The notes: a model not told the origin generated them from the letters alone. Shown: positions 25,173 to 34,346, numbered from the stretch's first letter. The stretch: DNA of 64,000 bases from Alphaproteobacteria bacterium HGW-Alphaproteobacteria-7 (GCA_002842735.1 PHEB01000007.1:31498-95497), one strand, 5' to 3'. Program-made: numbers and translations.

Positions 25173-27340
25173 CTACCGTCGCCGCGCGGGCGTGCGGCCG
25201 GCCATGACGTCAGCGATCCATTCGCTTACCTTTGCCACGCGCGTGTAACGGCTGGGAACCCCGGTCGATCCGCATTTCTCACCGGCGCTGACCACCCCGA
25301 TCACCGTGGGAATGCGGCGCTCGTCGTCATAGGAGATGAGCGGGCCGCCGCTGTCCCCATCGCAGGCCTGCGAGCGGTCGGGCGCTGCCGCGCACAGCAC
25401 GGCATTGAGCAGTGATCCGCGGAACTCGGTGCGCTGCGTGCAGGCCTCGGGATCTTCCAGGTGCATCCTTGCGCCGCGCAGATGATCGCTCGATTGGCCC
25501 CTGAACTCGGTCAGCCCCCAGCCATAGGTATAGACCGGCATCCCGGCATTGATCTCGCGTTCTTCAAGCGGCAGCGGATCGATCCGGATGCGGGCGATGG
25601 CATTGGTTTCCGCGCCTTTCTCTCCCGCGCGCGGGTCGAACCGGATCAGCGCAATATCAAAGGCGCGGCTCGGCTGGTGGTAGCGGGGATGCGCCACGGC
25701 GCGCAGGATCGGGTAGCTGACCCCCTCGTCGGCCTGCGGGTTATAGACCCCCAGCCGGATGCGGTGCCCTGATCCGATCAAGGACTTGCCGTCCTTGTCC
25801 GTGATGCAATGGGCTGCGGTGAGGACCCAGCCCTCAGCGATCAGCGACCCGCCGCACGCCACCCGCTGTCCGGGTGCGAGGTTTTGCCCACCCATCTGGG
25901 CCGGTCGCCACAGCAACGCCTGCCACGGTGCCTGCCCCGGACGGAGCTGATAACCTCTGCTGATCCGGCGCACTGGATCGCAGAGGGTATCGAGATAGAC
26001 CGCGCCGCGGAAATTCACCGACGAATATCGGCAAGGATCGAAGCGAGCATTCTCCGCCTCGATTGCCAGCGATTCCGCCACCCGGCGGGCCTCTTCGGCC
26101 GGGTCGGTCGGCTCGGTCGGCGGGCCAAAGCGGTCGTCCGCTGCCAGCAGCGGCGCTTCCGGATCGGACCCGGCGCGCTTGTACAATTCGTCGCAGAGCC
26201 TGGGCAGGCCGCGTTCGCACGCGTCAACAAGCAAGGCGTAGCCGCGCGCGCGATCTTCCGACAGACGGTTTTCGTCTGTCAGGCGCAGGCCGAGAGTCAC
26301 GCAATCGCCTTCGATGCCGCTATTACAGCCGATGGCATACCACTGTTCCGCCCGGGCCGCAGCTTCGGGTGAGGGGTCGATGAGCGCCATGAGCGCCGCA
26401 TCGCGGCAAACCTCGCTCTCGCCCCCCTCGCACGCTATCCCGAGAAGCCTCAATCCTTCGGCTGGGGAATGCAGCGGTGACCATTCCGCAGTGTAAATCC
26501 GCCCGAGTGCGGCGCAATCGGCCATGCCCCCGTTTGCACAACTGGCGGATAAGGCGGGCCGGTCGCGGATCTGCTGCGCTATGGTGCAAAAATCGGGATC
26601 GCGCGCGCAGGCCCGGTCGAACAGGGCTTGCGCCTCGCCCCGGTGTTCTGGCGGCCCGCGACCCTCGGCGAATACCGCCCTGCCGAGCGTCTGGCAGGCA
26701 AAGGCCGCCCCTGCAGTGCAGCCGTGATTGAACGCGTTGCGCAGTTCAGGCGTCAAATCCTCTGTCTTGTTAGCGTAGCGCCCGCCCAACAGGTCGCAGG
26801 ACTGGAGGTCCCCTGCGCGGCAATCGTTTATGCGCGATTGCAGTTCTTCGGCGTGTTCGTTCTTGGCGGCGATAATGTCTGCCAGCGCGTCACAGGCCTC
26901 AGACGCGCCGAGCGTGCAGCCGCGCCGCAGCGCGATCATGCCTTCGTCCTGCGCGCCGGTATTGTCGACCATTCGCAGTTGCGCGCCCAGTGCAAAGCAG
27001 CCCTCCGCCTGGCCGCCGTTGCAGGCCTGACGGAACAGCAATTCGGCCACCGGGCGATTCTGCGGCCTGCCCGCACCATCCCGGTATGCCCGGCCCAACG
27101 CGGCGCATCTGGTGAGGTCGCCCGCATCGCAGGCGGCTTCGGCCCGCGCGGCTTCGGCCTCATCGCGTGCGCGCTCCGCCTCCGGTCGGTCCGGATCAGC
27201 ACGGTACCAACCTTCGCTGCTTGAGGGATATACCAACCTTCGCTGCTTGAGGGATAATCGTGCGCCACCTGCGTCTGCGCCGCTGCGGGAACCGCCAGCG
27301 CCAGCAACGCGCCCATCACTATCGCAATCCGTCCGATCAC
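25173..27340 (-). pseudogene. Secreted trypsin-like serine protease with Sel1-type repeats, frameshifted by a 26-bp tandem duplication
   Basis: The body encodes Sel1/TPR-like repeats with paired Cys (CNGGQAEGCFALG, CTLGASEACDALA, CRAGDLQSCDLLG) and then a chymotrypsin-type protease with its whole triad: His in GWVLTAAHC, Asp in FDIALIRF and Ser in CDGDSGGPL. The signal peptide MIGRIAIVMGALLALAVPAA begins at 27340, but in a different frame. Between them, a 26-bp unit is present twice in tandem (27205-27230 and 27231-27256). With one copy removed, the signal peptide runs through YPSSSEGWY straight into RADPDRPEAE and the whole protein is in frame. As given, translation from 27340 stops after 134 residues at 26936. 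A recent mutation, a reversible slippage switch or a sequencing artefact are all possible. Confidence 0.85.
27205..27256. repeat. Perfect 26-bp tandem duplication
   Basis: Two identical adjacent copies of a 26-base unit (27205-27230 and 27231-27256; unit starts TACCAACCTTCG and ends TTGAGGGATA). The length is not a multiple of three, so the second copy shifts the frame of the protease gene that contains it. Confidence 0.97.
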
Positions 27341-27491
27341 CGCACGCCCCCCACTTCCCCGACGGAATAATGCGCCTTCCTGCGCGTCCCGTCAAACCGG
27401 GGGCAGGCGCGCATCGCCCCTTGTAAGCGTGCAAAACTACACGTTAAGGTTGCCCCATCCGGCCTGTCCGGCAAAGAAGGACAGACCGCCT

Positions 27492-29471
27492 ATGCCCTCC
27501 TCGCCATTTGCAGATCCCGACGCCGAATGGCAGCCGCGTCTTGCGCTGGGGGTCACCGGCCACCGCGCCACCAATCCTGCATTTTCCGCGAATAGCGCAG
27601 CGATCACGGATGCGCTGGCCGGTCTGTTCGCACGGATCGAGGGGATCGCGGCAGGCCTTCGCGGCAATCAGGGCGCGGTGCGACTGCACAGCCTGCTGGT
27701 TGACGGCACCGATCAGGTGGCTGGCGAACTGGCGCTGGCGCGCGGGTGGGAACTGGTGGTGCCGATGCCGTTCGGGGCCGATCTCAACCTTGCGATCAAC
27801 GCCCATCCGACGACCCCGGCCGATGCCGCCGCGCTATGCCGTGGGCAGCCGGCCGCCGATCCGCAGGTGGAGGCGCATGCCGCTGCAATCCGGTCGATCA
27901 CGGCGCGCGCGCATCTGTTCGAACTGGCCGATCGCGATGCGCAGATTGAAACGCTGTTGCTGGCGACCCTCACCAACCCGCAAGACCGCGACGCGGCCCG
28001 CTCCTATGAGGCGCTTGTTTCGGGCAATGTCGCGCTCGCCGGGCGGGTGATGATCGAACGCACCGATCTTGTGGTCGCGGTGTGGGATGGCAAGATCGCC
28101 AATCTGCCGGGCGGCACCGGCCACACGATCATCAGCGCGCTGGAAATGGGCACCCCGGTGTTGCTGATCGATCCGACCGCGCCGCAAGAATGGTCGATCC
28201 TGACCCGGCCAGAGGAGCTTGGGCATCCCGAACGCAACAACGCCCCCGATGCGGTGCGACAGGCGCGGCTTGAGGCGACCATTCGCGCCGCGATGGTGGC
28301 GCAAGGTTGGCACCCGCAGGGGCCAAGGCGCGAACACTGGCGCGCCCGCTCCAGCTTCGCCTTCAGTCTCTATCGCCTGATCGAGCGGGTGTTTGGCGAA
28401 GGCACCCTGATCCCCGGCCGGATGCGGATCGAATACGAGGCACCCGATGCCATCAGCACCGGCAGTGCAGCCGGTTTGCTGGCGGCGGCTGAGGCGGCAC
28501 CGGGCGCAGACCCTCTGCTCGTAGCGCGGCTGCGCGGAGTGTTGCTGCCCATGTTCGCCCGGGCTGATGGCATCGCCAGCCGTCTTTCCGATGCCTATCG
28601 CAGCGGCATGTGCGTCAACTTCGTGCTCGCCGCGTTGGCTGTGATCATCGGCCTTGCCTTCTACCCGTTCGGCCTCGCGGAGGTGAAATGGGTGTTTGCT
28701 TCGGCCGAACTGCTGCTGCTGGCGGGGATTCTGGTCATCACGCTTGCCGGATCGCGCCTTGGCTGGCACCGGCGCTGGTTCGAAATGCGGCGGGTTGCCG
28801 AATATCTGCGTCATGCGCCCGGCCTGCTGCTGCTCGGCGTGTCACGCCCGACGGGGCGCTGGCCACGAAAAGGCGGGCGTGGGCACGAAGCCGAATGGCC
28901 CGAACATTTCGCTCGCCACGCGCTGCGTGAAGCCGGTCTGCCCCGCATACGTCTGACCCGCGCCTATCTGCGCGCCTGCCTTGAAGGAGTAGTGCTTCCC
29001 CATGTCGCGGCCCAGCGCGCCTATCATGAGGTCAAGGCCGCGCGGCTGGAGCGCGTTCACCACCGGCTTGACCGGTTGGCGGGGGCCAGCTTTCTGCTCG
29101 CGGTAATTTCGGTTCTGGCCTATCTGCTGCTCAAATCCGCGGGACTCGCGGGCGCGGCACCCACAGCCTGGGCGAGCGACCTTTCGCCGCTCTTCACCTT
29201 CTTTGGCGTCGCTTTGCCGACCCTCGGCGCGAATATCGCCGGGGTGCGCTATTTCGGCGATTTCGAGCGGTTCGGGGCGATTTCGCGCGCGGCGGCGGAA
29301 CGGTTGGGTGAGGTCGAAACGCGCATCGGGTTGCTGTTGTCGGGCACCGACACGGCGCTCAGCTATGAAGCCGCCGCCGAACTCCTGCACGCGGTGGATG
29401 ATGCGGTGGTGGGTGAAATCGAAAGCTGGCAGGCCGTTTTCGGCGCGAAGCACCTTGCGCTTCCGGCCTGA
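27492..29471 (+). CDS. SLOG-like nucleotide-binding domain with C-terminal membrane (SLATT-like) region
   Basis: A 659-residue protein. The N-terminal about 240 residues resemble a Rossmann-type SLOG/LOG domain: GVTGHR (20-25) near the first strand, LLVDGTDQVAGELALARGWE, then DLVVAVWDG and GGTGHTIISALEMGTPVLLI (207-226), matching the Gly-rich nucleotide-binding loop of that fold. The C-terminal half has membrane segments at about 375-425 and two more at about 530-590, separated by a basic cytoplasmic region, like the SLATT domains paired with SLOG proteins in predicted nucleotide-signalling conflict systems. The ATG at 27492 follows GAAGGA. It is divergent from the broken protease gene. Family assignment is by motif only. 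Confidence 0.65.
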   Translation: MPSSPFADPDAEWQPRLALGVTGHRATNPAFSANSAAITDALAGLFARIEGIAAGLRGNQGAVRLHSLLVDGTDQVAGELALARGWELVVPMPFGADLNLAINAHPTTPADAAALCRGQPAADPQVEAHAAAIRSITARAHLFELADRDAQIETLLLATLTNPQDRDAARSYEALVSGNVALAGRVMIERTDLVVAVWDGKIANLPGGTGHTIISALEMGTPVLLIDPTAPQEWSILTRPEELGHPERNNAPDAVRQARLEATIRAAMVAQGWHPQGPRREHWRARSSFAFSLYRLIERVFGEGTLIPGRMRIEYEAPDAISTGSAAGLLAAAEAAPGADPLLVARLRGVLLPMFARADGIASRLSDAYRSGMCVNFVLAALAVIIGLAFYPFGLAEVKWVFASAELLLLAGILVITLAGSRLGWHRRWFEMRRVAEYLRHAPGLLLLGVSRPTGRWPRKGGRGHEAEWPEHFARHALREAGLPRIRLTRAYLRACLEGVVLPHVAAQRAYHEVKAARLERVHHRLDRLAGASFLLAVISVLAYLLLKSAGLAGAAPTAWASDLSPLFTFFGVALPTLGANIAGVRYFGDFERFGAISRAAAERLGEVETRIGLLLSGTDTALSYEAAAELLHAVDDAVVGEIESWQAVFGAKHLALPA

Positions 29472-29957
29472 TCCCGGCGGCTCGCACCCGAAGCGCAAGA
29501 ATCATGCGCCCGCGCGTGCAAAAGATTCACGGTTGGATTCGAATGATTCAATCACCATATTTTTCTTCACAGATTCGATTTGGGGGTTGCGCGACGCGCG
29601 ACTCAAGCTTGCTCCACGCGTCGCGTGGTCGCGGGCCTCGATCAGACCCGCCCAATCGCAATTTCAGGGTTAATTGCCCGTTGACGGGATTCGCTGTCTG
29701 ATTCATCATCTAGTGGTTCGGTGCAAATCGGACCCCCAAACCTTGGTGAACACCCCGCCGCTCTGATCAGAGCACAAGGGAGAGGATTCGCTTCGGTCAA
29801 AGGGTTTTGATGCGCGTCAAAATGCGATCAACAGGTGCGACAACAGGCCCGTTCAGGGATCACCCTGTTGGCAAGTCTGTGGACCGGCCGGTATAGAACA
29901 GAATTGGAACATAGCCCTTGCGGGGGCTGCCGATTCGGGGGACAAGTGGGGCAACAG
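29472..29957. promoter_or_regulatory. nrdA leader with a cluster of ten GANTC (CcrM) sites
   Basis: No gene is seen in these 486 bases upstream of nrdA. Ten GANTC sequences occur, at 29499, 29524, 29536, 29545, 29572, 29600, 29688, 29700, 29785 and 29932; eight fall within 206 bases. Random expectation in such GC-rich DNA is one or two. GANTC is the target of the alphaproteobacterial cell-cycle methylase CcrM. A short inverted repeat GCAATT/AATTGC lies at 29658-29677. Control of nrdAB by DNA methylation state is inferred; a clear NrdR box pair was not found. Confidence 0.6.
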
Positions 29958-32009
29958 ATGGATTTCAAAGCGAGCGATAATGTGCCGGGTGATGTGGTGA
30001 ACGAATTGGATGCAGGCACGCCTGCCGAGGCACAAGCGGGGGCCGAGATGTCCGCAGGGGATGAAAAGGCTGTGACCATGGACAAGGCGGATGCCGGATC
30101 GGAAGAACTCATCGCCGCCAAGGCTGGCGAAGCGCTGGCCGGGGCGCTCGCGCAAGCTGGGGCCGAAGCGGCGAAGGGTGCTACCGACAGCAAGAAGGTA
30201 AACGCCCGCCGCTTTACCGTCGTCACCGATGCATCGCGCGATGCCCGGCTGACCGATTTCGGCAAGGACACGCTGACCGATCGCTATCTGCTGCCCGGTG
30301 AGAATTATCAGGATCTGTTCGCGCGCGTGGCCGATGCCTATGCCGATGATCAGGCCCACGCCCAGCGGCTGTATGACTACATCTCGAAATTGTGGTTCAT
30401 GCCCGCCACTCCGGTGCTGTCAAACGGCGGCACCCACCGCGGCTTGCCGATTTCGTGCTATCTGAACTCGGTTTCGGACAGCCTCGAAGGGATCGTCAAC
30501 ACCTGGAACGAAAACGTCTGGCTTGCCAGCAAGGGCGGCGGGATCGGCACCTATTGGGGCAATGTCCGCGGGATTGGTGAGCCGGTTGGCCTCAACGGCA
30601 AGACCAGCGGGATCATCCCGTTTGTGCGCGTCATGGACAGCCTGACGCTGGCGATTTCGCAAGGGTCGCTGCGGCGCGGTTCGGCGGCGTGCTATCTTGA
30701 TGTCAGCCACCCGGAAATCGAAGAGTTCCTCGAAATCCGCAAGCCCAGCGGCGATTTCAACCGTAAGGCATTGAACCTGCACCACGGCGTGCTGCTGACC
30801 GATGAATTCATGGAAGCGGTGCGTGACGGGGCCGAATTTGACCTCAAATCGCCCAAGACCGGCGAAGTGCGCGCCACCGTGGATGCGCGCTCGCTGTTCC
30901 AGAAGCTGGTCGAAACCCGGCTGGCCACGGGTGAACCTTACATCGTGTTCTCCGACACGGTGAACCGCATGATGCCCAAGCATCACCGCGATCTGGGGCT
31001 GAAAGTTTCAACCTCGAACCTGTGCAGCGAAATCACCCTGCCGACCGGGATCGATCACCTCGGCAATGACCGCACAGCGGTGTGCTGTCTGTCGTCGCTG
31101 AACCTGGAAACCTGGGACGAATGGAACGGCGACAAGCAGTTCATTGAAGACGTGATGCGCTTCCTCGACAACGTGCTGCAGGATTATATCGACCGCGCGC
31201 CCGACGAAATGGCCCGCGCCAAATATTCTGCCGCGCGCGAACGTTCGGTGGGCCTCGGTGTGATGGGCTTCCACTCCTTCCTGCAGGCCAAGGGCATGGC
31301 GTTCGAAAGCGCGATGGCCAAGGCGATCAACCTGAAGATGTTCAAGCACATCCACGCCAAGGCATCCGAGGCATCAATGCTGCTCGCGCAGGAACGCGGG
31401 CCGTGCCCCGATGCCGCCGACATGGGCGCGATGGAGCGGTTTAGCTGCAAGATGGCCATCGCGCCGACCGCGTCGATCAGCATCATCTGCGGTGGCACGT
31501 CAGCCTGTATCGAGCCGATCCCGGCCAATATCTACACCCACAAGACGCTGTCGGGCAGCTTCATCGTCAAGAACCCCTATCTTGAGAAATTGCTCGAGAA
31601 GAAGTCGAAAAACTCGACCAATGTCTGGAACTCGATCCTTGAACGCGGTGGCAGCGTTCAGCACCTCGATTTCCTCACGCCCGAGGAAAAGGCGGTTTAC
31701 AAGACCAGCTTTGAGATAGACCAGCGCTGGCTGCTCGAATTCGCGGCGGATCGCACGCCCTATATCGATCAGGCGCAGTCGCTGAACCTGTTCATCCCGG
31801 CCGATGTCGACAAGTGGGATCTGATGATGCTGCATTTTCAGGCGTGGGAACGCGGGATCAAATCGCTCTATTACCTGCGTTCCAAAAGCGTGCAGCGGGC
31901 CGGGTTCGTCGGCGGGGTGGAGGCGGATAACACCAGCGAACTCGCCCGTATCGAACTCGCCGCCGCCGACGGCCCGACCGATTACGAAGAATGCTTAAGC
32001 TGCCAATAG
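29958..32009 (+). CDS. nrdA: Class Ia ribonucleoside-diphosphate reductase, alpha subunit NrdA
   Basis: NrdA reduces ribonucleoside diphosphates to deoxyribonucleotides. Active-site elements are visible: the redox Cys in GLPISCYLNS, the Asn-Cys-Glu triad in NLCSEITLP, the second redox Cys in AVCCLSSLN, the paired radical-transfer tyrosines in SLYYLRS, and the C-terminal thioredoxin-exchange pair in the final CLSCQ. At 683 residues it lacks the N-terminal ATP cone of E. coli NrdA; instead about 75 Ala/Glu/Asp-rich, low-complexity residues precede the catalytic barrel, so dATP shut-off by an ATP cone is not expected. The ATG at 29958 follows GTGGGG and gives the most plausible start. nrdB is 70 bases downstream. 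Confidence 0.95.
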   Translation: MDFKASDNVPGDVVNELDAGTPAEAQAGAEMSAGDEKAVTMDKADAGSEELIAAKAGEALAGALAQAGAEAAKGATDSKKVNARRFTVVTDASRDARLTDFGKDTLTDRYLLPGENYQDLFARVADAYADDQAHAQRLYDYISKLWFMPATPVLSNGGTHRGLPISCYLNSVSDSLEGIVNTWNENVWLASKGGGIGTYWGNVRGIGEPVGLNGKTSGIIPFVRVMDSLTLAISQGSLRRGSAACYLDVSHPEIEEFLEIRKPSGDFNRKALNLHHGVLLTDEFMEAVRDGAEFDLKSPKTGEVRATVDARSLFQKLVETRLATGEPYIVFSDTVNRMMPKHHRDLGLKVSTSNLCSEITLPTGIDHLGNDRTAVCCLSSLNLETWDEWNGDKQFIEDVMRFLDNVLQDYIDRAPDEMARAKYSAARERSVGLGVMGFHSFLQAKGMAFESAMAKAINLKMFKHIHAKASEASMLLAQERGPCPDAADMGAMERFSCKMAIAPTASISIICGGTSACIEPIPANIYTHKTLSGSFIVKNPYLEKLLEKKSKNSTNVWNSILERGGSVQHLDFLTPEEKAVYKTSFEIDQRWLLEFAADRTPYIDQAQSLNLFIPADVDKWDLMMLHFQAWERGIKSLYYLRSKSVQRAGFVGGVEADNTSELARIELAAADGPTDYEECLSCQ

Positions 32010-32079
32010 GCGCGTCCGAATCCGCCGCCTCGCGCGGCCCATTATCTGATATACTGATTCCCTAGCCGGAGATTCCGCC

Positions 32080-33126
32080 ATGTCGCTGCTCGAAGCCCGC
32101 TCCACCTACAAACCGTTCGAATATCCCTGGGCCTATGATTTCTGGAAGCGCCAGCAACAGATCCACTGGATGCCCGAAGAAGTGCCGCTGGGCGAAGATT
32201 GCCGCGACTGGGCGCAGAAGATCACCGAGAACGAGCGCAACCTGCTCACCCAGATTTTCCGCTTCTTCACCCAGGCCGATGTCGAGGTGCAGAACTGCTA
32301 TCACGAAAATTACGGCCGGGTGTTCAAGCCGACCGAGATCAAGATGATGCTGGCGGCGTTTTCCAACATGGAAACGGTGCACATCGCGGCGTACTCGCAC
32401 CTGCTCGACACCATCGGGATGCCCGAAAGCGAATACAGCGCCTTCCTCGAATATGAGGAAATGAAGGACAAGCACGATTTCCTCAATCAGTTCGGGGTCG
32501 ATACGGATGAGGATATCGCCCGCACGCTCGCCGCGTTCGGCGGGTTTACCGAAGGGCTGCAGCTGTTCGCATCCTTTGCGATGCTGATGAACTTCCCGCG
32601 CTTCAACAAGATGAAGGGCATGGGCCAGATCGTCAGCTGGTCAGTGCGCGATGAAAGCCTGCACTGCGAAGGCATCATCAAACTGTTCCACACCTTCTGC
32701 GAAGAACGCCAGTGCCTGACCAAATCGGTCAAGGAAGACCTGATCGACATCTGCCAGAAGACCGTGCGGCTGGAAGACAACTTCATCGACCTCGCGTTTG
32801 AAATGGGCCCGGTCAACGGGATGAGCGCCAAGGAGATCAAGCGCTACATCCGCTACATCGCCGATTGGCGGCTGAAACAGCTGGGCCTGCAGGAAATCTA
32901 CATGATCGAAGACCACCCGCTGCCGTGGCTGTCGCCGCTGCTGAACGGGGTGGAACACGCCAACTTCTTCGAAACCCGCGCAACGGAGTATTCCAAGGGC
33001 GCCACACGCGGCGATTGGAACACCGTGTGGTCGTCGTTCGACAAGCGCCAGAAGGCGAAAGCGGTGAACGAGGACGGGGTCGAGGAGGCCGAGGCCGGGC
33101 TGTTTGGCGCTGAGGCTGCGGAGTAG
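32080..33126 (+). CDS. nrdB: Class Ia ribonucleotide reductase, beta subunit NrdB
   Basis: NrdB houses the diiron-tyrosyl radical cofactor that starts catalysis in NrdA. The metal and radical residues align with E. coli R2 at a constant offset of 17: Asp67, Glu98, His101 and radical Tyr105 match Asp84, Glu115, His118 and Tyr122; the second Glu/His set lies in the SWSVRDESLHCEGI region. The radical Tyr is retained, so a standard class Ia enzyme is expected. It has 348 residues with an acidic tail ending EAEAGLFGAEAAE. It forms an operon with nrdA. Confidence 0.95.
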   Translation: MSLLEARSTYKPFEYPWAYDFWKRQQQIHWMPEEVPLGEDCRDWAQKITENERNLLTQIFRFFTQADVEVQNCYHENYGRVFKPTEIKMMLAAFSNMETVHIAAYSHLLDTIGMPESEYSAFLEYEEMKDKHDFLNQFGVDTDEDIARTLAAFGGFTEGLQLFASFAMLMNFPRFNKMKGMGQIVSWSVRDESLHCEGIIKLFHTFCEERQCLTKSVKEDLIDICQKTVRLEDNFIDLAFEMGPVNGMSAKEIKRYIRYIADWRLKQLGLQEIYMIEDHPLPWLSPLLNGVEHANFFETRATEYSKGATRGDWNTVWSSFDKRQKAKAVNEDGVEEAEAGLFGAEAAE

Positions 33127-33131
33127 GGGCG

Positions 33132-33665
33132 CTATTCCAAAGAAAGGTTGAGAATTCGGTTGGTGAAAGCAGCTTGGCTAACGCCAAACTCTTTCGCCAA
33201 CCGCGCTACTGTGGCGTCATCTTCAACATCAATGCTTGTTGGGCACGCAGCCCTAACCAAAGCCTCTGGCATTAAGATACAGGCTGCAAACGCATTGGCT
33301 GCAATTTCCATTCTGTCGACGCCATCTGCCGAAACGCTATCCCTTCGCAAGATGCCGCGGTCGACGTGGACAGTCCTCTTAAGCACGGCTTCGTCCATAA
33401 CATGGTGACCAAGTTCGTGTGCAATAGTGAATCGTTGGCGGTTAGGATGATGGCTGGCATTGTAAACAATGTGCTTCTGTCCGTCCTTGATGAACGCCAT
33501 GCCCGAAAGGCCGCTCTCCATCATTGAAGACTTAACAACGCATCCTTCCGCGATTGCGATTTCGCGGACTGGAACTGGAATTTTTACAACCCCGAGCCTT
33601 GCCCAAAGTTCACGTGCGTGGGTCTCGCCCTTGCGGCGGGCATTCGAAATCTTCGAATAGGACAC
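33132..33665 (-). CDS. ImmA/IrrE family metallopeptidase
   Basis: A 177-residue protein with the zinc-peptidase motif HELGH (residues 83-87 in RFTIAHELGHHVMDE) and the ImmA/IrrE arrangement of N-terminal ARELWARLG helix and later NAFAACILMP segment. ImmA-type peptidases cleave partner repressors. The GTG start overlaps the stop of the upstream HTH gene by one base (TAGTG), so the two are translated together; the HTH protein is the likely partner or target. Such pairs occur as toxin-antitoxin or stress-response modules. It converges with nrdB, 5 bases away. Codon use is more AT-rich than nrdAB, suggesting acquisition. Confidence 0.88.
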   Translation of the reverse strand: MSYSKISNARRKGETHARELWARLGVVKIPVPVREIAIAEGCVVKSSMMESGLSGMAFIKDGQKHIVYNASHHPNRQRFTIAHELGHHVMDEAVLKRTVHVDRGILRRDSVSADGVDRMEIAANAFAACILMPEALVRAACPTSIDVEDDATVARLAKEFGVSQAAFTNRILNLSLE

Positions 33666-33994
33666 TACGAACTCGCCACAATTGATTGAATAGTCTCGGC
33701 CTCACTACTGGATAGTTTCGACCCACTGAAATTCAGTTTTTCATTTTTATCGGATGCAATCGTAGGCCGAACCAGATCGATCGGTAAGAGTTCGCTAATC
33801 GAGGAAATGCTTAGCGCGTCTGCAATCTCCAAAGCCTGATGCAAAACGATCCGTTGCCGCCCAGCCTCGATATTTGCAATTGAGGCGCGGCTCAGACCGA
33901 TTTTATCGGCCAGCCCCGATTGAGTAAGTCCTGCGCTATCGCGGGCTTGAGCGACGCGCCGACCAAAAAGAATATAGATTTCGCTAAACGCCAC
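33665..33994 (-). CDS. XRE family HTH regulator paired with ImmA peptidase
   Basis: The N-terminal half is a Cro/CI-type helix-turn-helix: GRRVAQARDSAGLTQSGLAD then IGLSRASIANIEAGRQRIVL. The C-terminal tail is Ser-rich and may be the region cut by the neighbouring peptidase. A TTG start at 34024 is possible, but the GTG at 33994 has an AAGGG ribosome site 7 bases before it and gives a protein beginning just ahead of the HTH. A perfect inverted repeat at 34042-34060, between this gene and the divergent small-protein genes, is the probable operator. Confidence 0.85.
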   Translation of the reverse strand: MAFSEIYILFGRRVAQARDSAGLTQSGLADKIGLSRASIANIEAGRQRIVLHQALEIADALSISSISELLPIDLVRPTIASDKNEKLNFSGSKLSSSEAETIQSIVASS

Positions 33995-34041
33995 CGTTGC
34001 GCCCTTAGCCGACGATTGCGCCAAATGTCAATGGGCAACAG

Positions 34042-34060
34042 ATGTTTGCTATACAAACAT
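34042..34060. promoter_or_regulatory. Probable operator of the XRE regulator
   Basis: ATGTTTG (34042-34048) and CAAACAT (34054-34060) form a perfect 7-bp inverted repeat with a 5-bp CTATA spacer. It lies between the divergent HTH gene and the YjzC-like gene, just upstream of a TATACT -10-like sequence at 34074-34079, where a bound repressor would block transcription. Binding by the HTH protein is inferred. Confidence 0.6.
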
Positions 34061-34155
34061 ACGACATCACAACTATACTTAACGGTTGCCCCGAGGTTGG
34101 GGATCGGCTAAGACCGATTCGGGCCCTCTCCGGTCCTACATTGAAAGGAAGTACA

Positions 34156-34335
34156 ATGACTAAGAAGCCTGGAAGTAACTCCGGACGTGATGGCGGAATC
34201 TATCAAGAAGTCGGGCCACGCGGTGGCCGCTATGACAACTTCTCGACGGTACCAGATAATCATCGACTGCCACCGACTACGCAGCCCGGTCGCTCATGGG
34301 CGCCTGTTCGCCGGACGCCCGACAGCAATCGATAA
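34156..34335 (+). CDS. YjzC-like small protein
   Basis: A 59-residue protein, MTKKPGSNSGRDGGIYQEVG followed by PRGGRYDNFSTVPDNHRLPP. The GIYQEVGPRGG core resembles the YjzC family of short proteins of unknown function. The ATG has a clear AAAGGAAG ribosome site 5 bases upstream, and it is divergent from the HTH/ImmA pair behind a shared operator-like repeat. No transmembrane segment or signal peptide is seen; it is hydrophilic with Thr-Lys-Lys at the start and an Arg-rich end. Function is unknown. Confidence 0.72.
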   Translation: MTKKPGSNSGRDGGIYQEVGPRGGRYDNFSTVPDNHRLPPTTQPGRSWAPVRRTPDSNR

Positions 34336-34346
34336 GGAGAATTCAC

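Noticed and set aside
29690..29770. Possible NrdR boxes upstream of nrdA (CTAGTG and CCAAACCTTGG-like words)
   Set aside because: Neither word forms the paired 16-bp palindromes of the NrdR consensus; too weak to report.
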